NCBI RefSeq assembly: GCF_005049105.1
Contig: NZ_SUKA01000010.1
Coordinates: 84,935 to 148,934, forward strand
Direction: 5' to 3'
Length of the DNA stretch: 64,000 nucleotides
From: Sphingobacterium alkalisoli
GTDB lineage: Bacteria > Bacteroidota > Bacteroidia > Sphingobacteriales > Sphingobacteriaceae
The translations under genes and the position numbers were made by a program. Each line of letters opens with the position of its first letter. Position 1 is the stretch's first letter. Of this stretch, positions 9,012 through 17,526 are shown piece by piece. The notes below the pieces were generated by a model. That model saw nothing but the letters and a program-made list of their open reading frames with translations. It made no database searches and had not been told where the DNA came from.

Positions 9012-9019
9012 TATCTTTG
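9012..9019 (+). promoter_or_regulatory. -7 promoter element candidate for pgi
   Basis: TATCTTTG is a full match to TAnnTTTG, 18 nt before the pgi start codon. I see no clear TTTG at the expected upstream distance, so only half of the promoter is supported. Confidence 0.4.
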
Positions 9020-9037
9020 GATTAAACAGAATCAAAT

Positions 9038-10684
9038 ATGCTACCATCCATCAATTTTACAGAAACCCCAGCCTACAAGTACCTGGCAGATCATTATATC
9101 ACCATCAGCGAAAAATCCATCGCGCAACTTTTTCAAGAAGACCCTCTGCGTTTTGAAAATTATTCCGTGCAGCTGAATGATATCCTTCTAGATTATTCCA
9201 AGAATAGAATCAATGCCGAAACATTTGCATTACTGATGCAATTAGCGCGCGAATGTCAATTGGAAAAGGCGATCCAGGCGATGTTTTCAGGCGAAAAAAT
9301 AAATGTTACCGAAGGGCGGCAGGTATTGCATACCGCTTTGCGTAATCAATCCGGAGAGCCCGTTATCGTAGATAATGAAGATGTGATGCCGAAAGTAAAA
9401 GCGGTAAAAGCGCAGATGAAAGCCTTTTGCGAGCAGATCCATTCTGGAGCGTGGAAAGGCTATACCGGACAAGCGATTACAGATGTTGTTAATATCGGTA
9501 TTGGTGGCTCGGATTTGGGGCCCGTTATGGTGACAGAAGCGTTAAAATCGTATAAAACACACCTCAACGTTTCCTTTGTTTCCAATGTAGATGGCACCCA
9601 TATCGCAGAAACGCTGAAGGGGCTCAACCCAGAAACAACCCTCTTTCTAGTCGCATCAAAAACATTTACCACGCAAGAGACCATGGCAAATGCCCAGACG
9701 GCAAAAGATTGGTTCCTTAAGTCCGGAGCGACGGAAGCCGATGTAGCCAAGCATTTTGCCGCTTTGAGTACAAATGAAAAAGGTGTCTCGGCATTCGGTA
9801 TCGATCCAAAGAACATGTTTGAGTTTTGGGACTGGGTAGGCGGCCGTTATTCCCTATGGTCTGCCATCGGTCTTTCTATTGCACTCTCGATCGGGTTCGA
9901 CAATTTTGAAGAGGTATTACAAGGTGCTTACGAAGCAGACACACATTTTCAAGAGGCCCCTTTTGAGGAAAATATACCCGTGATATTAGCGCTATTGGGC
10001 ATCTGGTACAATAATTTTTTCGGAGCCGAAAGTCACGCCATATTGCCCTATGACCAATATTTACATCGTTTCGCAGCTTATTTCCAGCAAGGAGATATGG
10101 AAAGTAACGGCAAGTATATAGACCGAAATGGCAACAGGGTAGATTACGAAACCGGACCTATTATTTGGGGAGAACCTGGTACCAACGGGCAGCATGCATT
10201 CTACCAGTTAATCCACCAGGGAACAAAACTGATCCCCTGCGATTTCATTGCGCCAGCCATTTCACATAATCCCCTCGGCAATCACCATCAATTGTTGTTA
10301 TCTAACTTTTTTGCACAGACCGAAGCATTGATGAACGGTAAGAGTGAGGAAGAAGTCGTCGCCGAACTCGAGCAAGCAGGCAAATCAGAAGCGGAAATAG
10401 AGAAATTAAAAAACTATAAGGTGTTCGAGGGCAATCGTCCAAGTAATTCCTTTTTGATCAAGAAAATTACGCCACGAACTTTAGGAACAATGATCGCATT
10501 TTATGAGCATAAGATCTTTGTTCAGGGTATAATCTGGAATATTTTCAGCTTTGACCAATGGGGAGTAGAGTTAGGGAAGCAGCTGGCAAATAGAATATTG
10601 CCCGAATTGGAGAGTGATACAGCGATTTCAAGTCATGATAGCTCTACCAACGGATTGATCAATCAATACAAGGCCTGGCGCTAG
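9038..10684 (+). CDS. pgi: Glucose-6-phosphate isomerase
   Basis: Interconverts glucose-6-phosphate and fructose-6-phosphate, the entry to glycolysis and the source of fructose-6-phosphate for nucleotide-sugar synthesis. The 548 residues match the long bacterial/eukaryotic PGI class. The SIS fold motifs are VNIGIGGSDLGP (about 151-162), the VASKTFTTQET phosphate loop, and the two signatures FEFWDWVGGRYSLWSAIGLS and GPIIWGEPGTNGQHAFYQL. The catalytic Glu in the second signature and the late Lys in FSFDQWGVELGKQLA are present. It is monocistronic, ending in a strong hairpin shared with the convergent protease gene. Fructose-6-phosphate made here could feed the GDP-mannose step encoded at 16.3 kb. 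Confidence 0.97.
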   Translation: MLPSINFTETPAYKYLADHYITISEKSIAQLFQEDPLRFENYSVQLNDILLDYSKNRINAETFALLMQLARECQLEKAIQAMFSGEKINVTEGRQVLHTALRNQSGEPVIVDNEDVMPKVKAVKAQMKAFCEQIHSGAWKGYTGQAITDVVNIGIGGSDLGPVMVTEALKSYKTHLNVSFVSNVDGTHIAETLKGLNPETTLFLVASKTFTTQETMANAQTAKDWFLKSGATEADVAKHFAALSTNEKGVSAFGIDPKNMFEFWDWVGGRYSLWSAIGLSIALSIGFDNFEEVLQGAYEADTHFQEAPFEENIPVILALLGIWYNNFFGAESHAILPYDQYLHRFAAYFQQGDMESNGKYIDRNGNRVDYETGPIIWGEPGTNGQHAFYQLIHQGTKLIPCDFIAPAISHNPLGNHHQLLLSNFFAQTEALMNGKSEEEVVAELEQAGKSEAEIEKLKNYKVFEGNRPSNSFLIKKITPRTLGTMIAFYEHKIFVQGIIWNIFSFDQWGVELGKQLANRILPELESDTAISSHDSSTNGLINQYKAWR

Positions 10685-10699
10685 GAATAGGATTATCGT

Positions 10700-10749
10700 A
10701 AACAGAAAAAACCTTCAACGCGTAATCGTGTTGAAGGTTTTTTCTGTTT
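10700..10749. terminator. Bidirectional intrinsic terminator
   Basis: A 20-bp perfect stem (10700-10719 with 10730-10749) around a 10-nt loop. A-rich left and T-rich right arm ends give a T-tract on both strands. It lies between the convergent pgi and protease genes and can serve both. Confidence 0.9.
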
Positions 10750-10759
10750 ATAAGCAATA

Positions 10760-12877
10760 TTACTTGCTAAGACTGGCTAGTGGAATAAAATCCGACATCA
10801 CGTTCAAACTTTCGTCCAGTAGGAAGTCAAATTCTACTTTCGGCTGCGGTTCGCCCTCTTTCCAAAGTGGAAGCCCACGCAGTTCCAGTACTTTATTGAT
10901 GCGCGCCCTATTTTTGGCCATGCTATCATCGCGTTCCTTTTTTAGTTTTATCTCGTTCAGGCTAATTTGAGGCACTGCTTCATCTTTATTAAACTCTTCA
11001 ATATCTTCCAGCAAGAATTTATATTCCGGCGATTTTGCCATACGCGCCTGATGCGCAGCATTCAGTTTTTGAATCGTTGTCGTAAGATCCCCAACTTTAG
11101 CATATGTCGTCGTCTTTATCTGATCCCAAGGCAAGGCCGATGGCTCTGAGCTTTCGCCAAACTTCTCAGCAGAATACTGCGTCGGAAAGATCACATCAGC
11201 ATCTACCCCCCTATGTTGTGTACTACTACCATTTACGCGGTAAAATTTACCCATCGTAATATTGATCTGACCAAATTCCGGCGCACCATTAGGAACATCC
11301 GGATCGCCTCCAGCAGCCTTCATCAATAACCTGTTTGTCGGACTGATAAAACGTGCCATTTCAATAGCCGATTGTACCGTTCCTTTTCCATAGGTCGTGG
11401 AACCTAAGATAACACCCCGGCCATAATCCTGAATCGCACCAGCAAAAATTTCAGATGCAGACGCCGAGAACCTGTTGATAATCACGCCGAACGGACCGCT
11501 CCATTTTACGCCACTTTCGGTATCACTCTCCACTTGCACCCGGTTACGGGCATCACGTACCTGCACGACAGGGCCTTTATCAATGAATAATCCTGTCAGC
11601 TCGATAGCCTCCTGGAGCGAGCCTCCGCCGTTATTACGTAAATCCAGTACCACAGCATCCACTTTCTCGTCGTTCAGGCTGTCCAAAATTAATTTCACAT
11701 CCCGTGTAGTACTCTTATAGTCAGGATCACGCTTACGGTAACCCTCAAAATCAATATAGAATTTAGGCAAGGTGATCACCCCCACTTTATAGGATTTGCC
11801 ATCTTCACCCCGAACGGTTTTGACCGATTTTTGAGCAGACTCTTCCGCGATCACAATCTTTTCACGCGTTAAAGCAATGATTTTCGGTTGTGCGGTGAGC
11901 TCTTGCCCTGCCGGAAGTATTTTTAAACGTACGACAGTACCCTTAGGGCCTTTGATTTTCGCTACCGCTGCATCCAAGCGCCAGCCGATAATATCTTCGA
12001 ATTCACCATCATCCTGAGCTACCCCGATGATACGGTCATCCATTTCCAAACGTTTGTCTTTAAAGGCAGGGCCTCCGGCAATGATTTCCTTGATCGTTAC
12101 CATCTCATTTTCCATCTGAAGACGTGCGCCGATTCCCTCAAGCGTGTTGGACATACCTTCGTTAAAAGCTTGGGCGAAAGAAGGATTATAATACGTCGTG
12201 TGTGGATCTACAGCATCCGTTAAGGAAGTCATAATCAACTGAAAAGCATCGTTCGAGTTCGTCTTCTTAGCCTGCGAGATCAAGTTGTTGTAACGTTTGC
12301 GGAGCGTCTCTTTGTGCTTATCCTGGTCGGCATCTTTGTCTGTGCTAGTCAGGCGAAGATTTAACAAGTCATATTTAACGCGTTTTCGCCATTGGTCTTT
12401 CAGCTCCTCTTCCGATTTAAACCAATCCAGTTTCTCTCTAAAGTTAGAGTAGTTCTCTTCGATGGTAAAATCATGGGGAGCATCTATCTGTGTCAGTGCG
12501 TATTCCATACATTGGAGATAACGCTGTGAATAGATATTAAAAATAAGAAAGGATGCCGATAAATCACCGTCCCGGAAATCCTGACTGATGGTGTGTTTAT
12601 ACTGTTGAAGACCGTCGATATCCGCTTGGATAAGGTAGGTTTTACCTTGATCTACCGACTTTATCAAATTGTCGAAAACGATGGCAGATACCGAATCGCT
12701 CATAGGTACCTTCTTATAGCTATGGTTTTCCAGCAGCATAGCCACTTCTTTAGCGATCACCTCATGTTGTACTGTAGGAACTAAGTTTATCCCTCCCTCT
12801 TCCAACTGCACGCGTGGTTTAGATCCACATGCCACCACAGAGATCAAGGCTAAACAAAAAATTAAATTTTTAAACAT
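10760..12877 (-). CDS. prc: Carboxy-terminal processing (tail-specific) protease, S41 family, lipoprotein
   Basis: A periplasmic serine protease that trims or degrades proteins from the C terminus. From the ATG at 12877 the protein has 705 residues; an in-frame ATG at 12901 would add eight. I prefer 12877 because it gives a compact lipoprotein signal, with the lipobox SVVAC placing Cys at 17. An N-terminal helical region is followed by a PDZ domain (about 230-320, IGARLQMENEMVTIKEIIAGGPA). The S41 core follows: catalytic Ser in RFSASASEIFAGA (about 470) and Lys in TYGKGTVQ (about 495), a Ser-Lys dyad as in E. coli Prc. The C-terminal charged helical segment is typical of the Prc subfamily. 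Substrates cannot be told from the sequence. Confidence 0.92.
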   Translation of the reverse strand: MFKNLIFCLALISVVACGSKPRVQLEEGGINLVPTVQHEVIAKEVAMLLENHSYKKVPMSDSVSAIVFDNLIKSVDQGKTYLIQADIDGLQQYKHTISQDFRDGDLSASFLIFNIYSQRYLQCMEYALTQIDAPHDFTIEENYSNFREKLDWFKSEEELKDQWRKRVKYDLLNLRLTSTDKDADQDKHKETLRKRYNNLISQAKKTNSNDAFQLIMTSLTDAVDPHTTYYNPSFAQAFNEGMSNTLEGIGARLQMENEMVTIKEIIAGGPAFKDKRLEMDDRIIGVAQDDGEFEDIIGWRLDAAVAKIKGPKGTVVRLKILPAGQELTAQPKIIALTREKIVIAEESAQKSVKTVRGEDGKSYKVGVITLPKFYIDFEGYRKRDPDYKSTTRDVKLILDSLNDEKVDAVVLDLRNNGGGSLQEAIELTGLFIDKGPVVQVRDARNRVQVESDTESGVKWSGPFGVIINRFSASASEIFAGAIQDYGRGVILGSTTYGKGTVQSAIEMARFISPTNRLLMKAAGGDPDVPNGAPEFGQINITMGKFYRVNGSSTQHRGVDADVIFPTQYSAEKFGESSEPSALPWDQIKTTTYAKVGDLTTTIQKLNAAHQARMAKSPEYKFLLEDIEEFNKDEAVPQISLNEIKLKKERDDSMAKNRARINKVLELRGLPLWKEGEPQPKVEFDFLLDESLNVMSDFIPLASLSK

Positions 12878-13049
12878 ATGTAACGTAGTATTAATTGTCA
12901 TTCTTCTTGCAAAATTCTCTCCAAATTCTGAAAGGGCTAAATTTAGTTAAAAAAATGTCAAGCTTATATCTGCTTAACGTAATAAATTACTAAAATGTGT
13001 CAATTCACTTGTAACTTTCGTAGTACGCCCGGATTGTGGGGTGCCTTGC

Positions 13050-14150
13050 TTAAAAAAGCTCGGTCCTCAGGGCCCAGTAATGTTCAAGATTCTCAGCCGC
13101 ATCATCAATATTGCGTTGGATCATGTTGATACGGCCAAGTTTTTCGACAATGGCCAGCTGCAGCAGCTTGTTGTTCTCTTTGCGCGCAAGATTATTCGCT
13201 CGATCCAGCTCTTTTTTTGCGACACTGTAGTTTTTTTGAATGATTTTAGACGAAGCCAACATATATTCTATCTCGGCGAGCTCATTCGGAAAATTCTTTG
13301 TTTCGGCCAGATCGCGAGCCTGTATTAAAAACCATTGTGCTTCCGTGTGTTTGTTTTGCATCTGGTAAATCGAGGCCAATTCCTGCCAGGCCAATAGTTT
13401 ACCTTCGTAATGTTTGCTCCTGTTAAACAAGGGGATAGCTTTTCGGATAATGGTGTTTTCAGCCGAATTGAAGTCTTTGTCTTGCGCCTGTATCTTGGCT
13501 ATTTTCACCAACGATTCCGCCTGCTCCACGATGCTTTTATCCTTTACAGCTTGTTGGTAATAGGCCTCTTCATAGTTGCCCGCCTCCATAAAGTTTTTAG
13601 AATAGATCAATAGCGAAGACAGGTTCGATTGAATAATTCCACGATCGCGTGTGTTCTCCTGTTTGTTTGCTTGTTGTAAAGCACTCTCTAAGAGTGCGAT
13701 CGCACGGTTAATCTGTTCTATGGATAAAGACTGGTTGGCATATTCATTAAGCAATCCATAGGCTATTCCGTGGTTTTCTTGCTGTATGTTGGTTTCAATT
13801 ACCGTATTCCAGCCAAGTTCATCTTGCGGTAGCGGGTTTACGATTGTTTTTACCAGACCCTCGTTGTTCGTCGATTTAAAATCAGCGATCAGACGTTGGT
13901 AGACCATAGCCTGTTGGATACTATCCTGGAACGATAAAATTTCTGCGAATGTATCCGTGAGCATTTCTTCTTTCGTCCGCGGAGCAGGCAGTACATACAC
14001 TTTTGGCCCCACACCCTCGAATTCGGTATCATATTTTGTGACGAATCCAGCCGGATCCAGCGGTACCTCCTGACGTTGGGCTACGACTAAATCTACTTGA
14101 AAAACAGTCACTAGTACAGATACGATGGGAATAAAAAAAGATCTTTGCAT
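13050..14150 (-). CDS. Secreted tetratricopeptide-repeat protein
   Basis: A 366-residue exported protein with a hydrophobic signal segment (about 5-24, ending near VVAQRQ). From about residue 125 onward the sequence is a run of helical pairs with TPR spacing, for example YEEAYYQQAVKDKSIVEQAESLVKIAKIQAQ and KHTEAQWFLIQARDLAETK. The N-terminal 100 residues are proline-rich and not recognised. It lies just upstream of the protease gene on the same strand, about 150 bp away. That suggests, but does not prove, a related envelope role, since TPR proteins often present substrates to proteases. No enzymatic motif is seen, and I do not recognise a named family. Confidence 0.75.
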   Translation of the reverse strand: MQRSFFIPIVSVLVTVFQVDLVVAQRQEVPLDPAGFVTKYDTEFEGVGPKVYVLPAPRTKEEMLTDTFAEILSFQDSIQQAMVYQRLIADFKSTNNEGLVKTIVNPLPQDELGWNTVIETNIQQENHGIAYGLLNEYANQSLSIEQINRAIALLESALQQANKQENTRDRGIIQSNLSSLLIYSKNFMEAGNYEEAYYQQAVKDKSIVEQAESLVKIAKIQAQDKDFNSAENTIIRKAIPLFNRSKHYEGKLLAWQELASIYQMQNKHTEAQWFLIQARDLAETKNFPNELAEIEYMLASSKIIQKNYSVAKKELDRANNLARKENNKLLQLAIVEKLGRINMIQRNIDDAAENLEHYWALRTELF

Positions 14151-14212
14151 ATAACTATTTTATCAAATTTACTTAAAATGCTTTATATTCACAAACGTCG
14201 CGCCTACTTCAC

Positions 14213-14323
14213 AGGGACTTCGCTTTTAAAAGCATTCTAAGCCCAATAACGAGATTGCTTCGTCGTCGTACCTCCTTCTCGCAAGGACGAGAAACGGACA
14301 AAAAAGTTAAAAGCGAAATCCCT
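14213..14323. repeat. MITE-like element, copy 2 (111 bp, one arm deleted)
   Basis: This has the same ends as copies 1 and 3 (AGGGACTTCGCTTTTAA at 14213-14229, with one substitution, and TTAAAAGCGAAATCCCT at 14307-14323), in the opposite orientation. About 31 bp, one of the two REP-like arms, is missing compared with the 142-bp form. The 11-bp sequence GCCTACTTCAC flanks it perfectly on both sides (14202-14212 and 14324-14334), a clear target duplication. It lies between the TPR gene and the rarA promoter. Confidence 0.88.
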
Positions 14324-14353
14324 GCCTACTTCACTAAGTTCGCGCGGTAGCTA

Positions 14354-14383
14354 TTTGAGTTTGGATAAAATCACTTAAGTTTG
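14354..14383 (+). promoter_or_regulatory. Promoter candidate for rarA
   Basis: TTTG (14354-14357), an 18-nt spacer, and TAAGTTTG (14376-14383), a full match on both elements. The rarA ATG is only 5 nt past the -7 element, so the transcript would begin at or next to the start codon. Confidence 0.65.
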
Positions 14384-14388
14384 TAGAT

Positions 14389-15666
14389 ATGGTTACACGA
14401 ATTCCGTTGGCAGAGCGATTACGGCCCAAGAATTTAAACGATTATGTCGGTCAGCAGCACATTGTAGGCGAAGATGCCGTCCTTCGTAATGCAATAGCAC
14501 AGCAAAATATCCCGTCCATGATACTCTGGGGCCCCCCGGGGGTGGGGAAGACAAGCTTGGCCTTTCTGATCGCCAAAGAACTCGACCGACCTTTTTTCAG
14601 TTTGAGTGCCATCAAATCAGGGGTCAAGGATGTAAGGGAAGTTATCGATAAGGCCGAGCAGCTGATGAACTTCAACCAAGAGCAGCCCATTCTTTTTATT
14701 GATGAGATCCACCGATTTTCGAAGTCCCAGCAAGATTCGTTACTAGGCGCTGTCGAAAAGGGCTTAGTCACCCTTATCGGCGCTACCACAGAAAATCCGT
14801 CTTTCGAAGTGATTTCAGCCTTGTTGTCGCGCTGTCAGGTTTATGTATTAGAAAATTTGAGCGAGGAAGACCTGGTTTCGTTGATTCAGAAAGCCATCAA
14901 GGAAGATGAGTTTTTAAAAAATGATGTCATAAAGATCAACGAGTTTGATGCATTGATTCGTATATCCGGTGGCGATGCCCGGCGTTTGCTGAATGTTTTT
15001 GAACTCGTTGTGAATGCGGCGGTGCCGTACGGTAAGACCATTACGAATGATTTTGTCCTGCAGCAGGTGCAGCAAAATATGCGTTATGATAAAACGGGCG
15101 AACAGCATTACGATATCATTTCGGCATTTATCAAATCCATTCGTGGTTCCGACCCCAATGCTGCCGTATATTGGTTGGCACGGATGATAGAAGGCGGTGA
15201 AGACCCCTCTTTTATTGCACGGCGGTTGTTGATTTTAGCTTCAGAAGATATAGGTAATGCCAATCCAAATGCCCTTCTGTTGGCCAATAACTGTTTTCAG
15301 GCAGTCAATGTAATAGGCTGGCCAGAGTCCAGGATTGTTCTTTCGCAGACCGTTACGTATCTTGCCAGTTCCGCCAAGAGTAATGCCGCCTATGAAGCCA
15401 TCAATAAAGCACAGGCATTGGTAAAACAGACCGGCGACCTGTCAGTACCCTTGCACCTGCGCAATGCACCAACCAAGCTCATGAAAGAACTAAACTATGG
15501 TGTCGAATATAAGTATGCCCATGGCTTTACCGGTAATTTTGTAAACCAGGAGTATATGCCCGATACCATTCAGAATACCAAACTCTACAACCCCGGTAAA
15601 AACAGTGCGGAAGACAAGCTCCGGCAGTCATTAAAAGAAAAATGGAAGGAAAAATATGGGTATTAG
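14389..15666 (+). CDS. rarA: Replication-associated recombination protein A (AAA+ ATPase)
   Basis: A clamp-loader-like AAA+ ATPase of the MgsA/WRNIP1 family that acts at stalled replication forks. The 425 residues have the usual length. The opening RIPLAERLRPKNLNDYVGQQH is the family N terminus. Walker A is GPPGVGKTS (about 48-56) and Walker B is LFIDEIHRF (about 102-110). Sensor 1 is in IGATTENPSFEV and sensor 2 in SGGDARRLLN. The C-terminal tetramerisation region contains HYDIISAFIKSIRGSDPNAAVYWLARM. The start is the ATG at 14389; no Shine-Dalgarno sequence precedes it, in line with a predicted leaderless transcript. The downstream exonuclease gene could share its transcript but has its own -7 match. 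Confidence 0.95.
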   Translation: MVTRIPLAERLRPKNLNDYVGQQHIVGEDAVLRNAIAQQNIPSMILWGPPGVGKTSLAFLIAKELDRPFFSLSAIKSGVKDVREVIDKAEQLMNFNQEQPILFIDEIHRFSKSQQDSLLGAVEKGLVTLIGATTENPSFEVISALLSRCQVYVLENLSEEDLVSLIQKAIKEDEFLKNDVIKINEFDALIRISGGDARRLLNVFELVVNAAVPYGKTITNDFVLQQVQQNMRYDKTGEQHYDIISAFIKSIRGSDPNAAVYWLARMIEGGEDPSFIARRLLILASEDIGNANPNALLLANNCFQAVNVIGWPESRIVLSQTVTYLASSAKSNAAYEAINKAQALVKQTGDLSVPLHLRNAPTKLMKELNYGVEYKYAHGFTGNFVNQEYMPDTIQNTKLYNPGKNSAEDKLRQSLKEKWKEKYGY

Positions 15667-15693
15667 ATACTAGAATCTAATATCTAACATCAA
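15667..15693. repeat. Low-complexity TCTAATATCTAACATC-type intergenic repeat
   Basis: Right after the rarA stop come degenerate iterations of (T)CTAA(T/C)AT. The same kind of sequence occurs at 26656-26694 and, as the complementary TTAG words, at 61187-61233, always between genes. Its function is unknown. Confidence 0.5.
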
Positions 15694-15698
15694 ATTGT

Positions 15699-15706
15699 TA
15701 ACTTTG
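15699..15706 (+). promoter_or_regulatory. -7 promoter element candidate for the exonuclease gene
   Basis: TAACTTTG, a full TAnnTTTG match, ends 5 nt before the ATG at 15711. No clear upstream TTTG is seen. The spacing would again give a leaderless or nearly leaderless transcript. Confidence 0.35.
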
Positions 15707-15710
15707 TACG

Positions 15711-16232
15711 ATGATGGAAACATTTACCGCGATAGATTTTGAATTAGCCACTTCCGATTATGTGAGTGTATGCTCGGTAGGAATCGTAAATGTAGTGGAT
15801 GGCAAAATCGCCCATGAATTCTATAGTTTGGTACAGCCCCCACAGAATAAATATATGTGGCAGACCACGCGGGTGCATGGAATTAAAGCAAAAGACACGT
15901 TGACTGCACCCACGTTCAGCGAACTGTTTCCTCAGCTAGCACCCTTATTATCCCATCAAAAGATGGTTGCGCACAACGAGCTTTTTGATCGGTCAGTCTT
16001 GCAGCGCACGATGAAGTTTTACGGACTGAACTATAAAGCGTTAGATCTACCCGAGAAATGGGATTGCACCAGCAATATCTATAGAGCCAAAGGTTTCTTA
16101 AAAACAAAATTAAGTATGTGCTGTCAGGTTATGGGTATTCCATTAGACCATCACGATGCACTCTCCGACGCCCGCGCAAGCGCGCTGTTATATCTACATC
16201 AAGATAGAGCAGCTGATTCTTTAATCATTTAG
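15711..16232 (+). CDS. 3'-5' exonuclease, DnaQ/DEDD superfamily
   Basis: A 173-residue single-domain exonuclease. Exo I motif: Asp9 and Glu11 in TAIDFELA. Exo II region: HNELFDRSVL, with the central Asp. Exo III: HDALSDARASALL, with the His and the last Asp, so it is of the DEDDh type. It resembles the epsilon proofreading subunit of DNA polymerase III, but in Bacteroidota several stand-alone DnaQ-like proteins exist; proofreading, RNA trimming or repair are all possible. Two adjacent ATG codons (15711, 15714) could start it. It is followed after 21 bp by the mannose-1-phosphate guanylyltransferase gene, with no functional link that I can see. Confidence 0.88.
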   Translation: MMETFTAIDFELATSDYVSVCSVGIVNVVDGKIAHEFYSLVQPPQNKYMWQTTRVHGIKAKDTLTAPTFSELFPQLAPLLSHQKMVAHNELFDRSVLQRTMKFYGLNYKALDLPEKWDCTSNIYRAKGFLKTKLSMCCQVMGIPLDHHDALSDARASALLYLHQDRAADSLII

Positions 16233-16253
16233 ATATCTACGAAAATAAACTAT

Positions 16254-17243
16254 ATGGCATCTGTTGTTAATGTAATATTATCTGGGGGCGTGGGGTCACG
16301 TCTATGGCCGTTATCTCGCAAGGCAAAGCCCAAACAATATATTCCCTTGTTTGAAGGACAGTCCCTGTTTGAACTGACAGTAGCCCGAAATCAGAAGATC
16401 ACCGATAAAACGCTTATGGTGGGAGGTATCAAGAATGTAGACCTCGCAAGAGAATTTCTTCCCGATGCCAACAGTCATACGATTGTCGAAGCCGCCCCCC
16501 GCAATACCGCTGCCGCAATTGCTTTTGCGGCATTAGCCTGCGATCCGGACGACATTTTGATCGTTACGCCATCAGATCATTTAATCGAGAACCAGGAAGC
16601 GTACGAGCATATCATGCGCCAAGGGATAAAATATGCCGAAGAAGGCTTCTTAGTCACCTTCGGTATTCAGCCTACACGTCCGGAGACCGGATATGGCTAC
16701 ATTGAATATCAAGGAAACGATGTGCTTTCCTTTCGCGAAAAACCCAATGAAGATACCGCAAAGGAATTTCTGAAAAAAGGAAACTTTTTATGGAACTCTG
16801 GAATATTCTGTTTTAAGGCATCCATTTACTTGGAGGAGCTGTTCCGTTTCGAGCCCAAAGTATTCCGCACATCCAAAGAAGTGTATGAATCTGCCAACGG
16901 AGGCCCATTTTCAGCAGATCTTTCCGCTAAGATACCCTCAAAGAGCATTGATTATGCCGTAATGGAGCGCAGTGAACGCATAAAAGTCATTCCCTCTAAC
17001 TTTATTTGGTCCGACATGGGGTCTTACGATTCGTTGTATGATTACCTCCAAGTAAAAGGGCATCAGGTGGATAGCAGTGGCAATATGGTTATCGGTACCC
17101 AAAAATATGTGTCTTTCTTGGGGGTAGAAAATACCATTCTCGTCCATACCGAAGATGCCATCCTGGTAGTGCATAAGCGATCCTCACAAGATGTCAAGCA
17201 TTTGTATGAAGAATTGGAAAATAATAATTCGCCTCTGCTGTAA
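16254..17243 (+). CDS. manC: Mannose-1-phosphate guanylyltransferase
   Basis: Makes GDP-mannose from mannose-1-phosphate and GTP, for polysaccharide or glycoprotein synthesis. The nucleotide-binding signature SGGVGSRLWPLSRKAKPKQ lies at about 9-27. The metal/sugar region VTPSDHLI (about 102-109) and the EKPNEDTAKEFL loop (about 162-173) are present. At 329 residues it is the single-domain form without the C-terminal phosphomannose isomerase domain found in bifunctional ManC/AlgA. The start ATG is 21 bp after the exonuclease stop. GDP-mannose may supply the capsule locus 25 kb downstream, but no mannosyltransferase can be assigned with certainty. Confidence 0.93.
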   Translation: MASVVNVILSGGVGSRLWPLSRKAKPKQYIPLFEGQSLFELTVARNQKITDKTLMVGGIKNVDLAREFLPDANSHTIVEAAPRNTAAAIAFAALACDPDDILIVTPSDHLIENQEAYEHIMRQGIKYAEEGFLVTFGIQPTRPETGYGYIEYQGNDVLSFREKPNEDTAKEFLKKGNFLWNSGIFCFKASIYLEELFRFEPKVFRTSKEVYESANGGPFSADLSAKIPSKSIDYAVMERSERIKVIPSNFIWSDMGSYDSLYDYLQVKGHQVDSSGNMVIGTQKYVSFLGVENTILVHTEDAILVVHKRSSQDVKHLYEELENNNSPLL

Positions 17244-17299
17244 ATGTGTGATATCAAGCTGTTAGACTTGATTCGAAAATGAATAATTTAGAGTTTTTA

Positions 17300-17370
17300 C
17301 AAAAAAAAAGAAAGGTTTTCAAACGGGGAGAATGAAAACCTTTACTAACCAATTATAAACCTAAATTATG
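17300..17370 (-). ncRNA. Candidate small RNA / terminator hairpin with CUCCCCG loop, copy 1
   Basis: On the minus strand: ATAATTGG (17349-17356), an 11-bp perfect stem (17333-17343 with 17311-17321), loop containing CTCCCCG (17324-17330), then C and T9 (17301-17309), a good intrinsic terminator. The start near 17370 is inferred from a promoter candidate upstream. Copy 2 at 22711 keeps ATAATTGGTT, the CTCCCCG loop and the C-T9 end but has a different stem sequence that still pairs. The nearest upstream minus-strand gene ends 157 bp before the predicted start, so it is not simply that gene's terminator. The Rfam identity is unknown to me. Confidence 0.55.
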
Positions 17371-17376
17371 ATGATA

Positions 17377-17407
17377 CAAATATAAGGCGCTTTTTGATAT
17401 CTTGCAA
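17377..17407 (-). promoter_or_regulatory. Promoter candidate for the CUCCCCG small RNA copy 1
   Basis: On the minus strand, TTGC (17404-17407), a 19-nt spacer and TATATTTG (17377-17384), a full TAnnTTTG match. It would start an RNA of about 70 nt ending at the T9 tract. Confidence 0.5.
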
Positions 17408-17526
17408 GCAAAACGGTTAAATAAATGTATATTTAACGTTTTTTTAACATTAGCACCCTTTGGATGTGCTAAATCGTATTTTTCCAGTGGAATGTTACGA
17501 AGATTTAAAAGCGAAATTTGCGCTAA

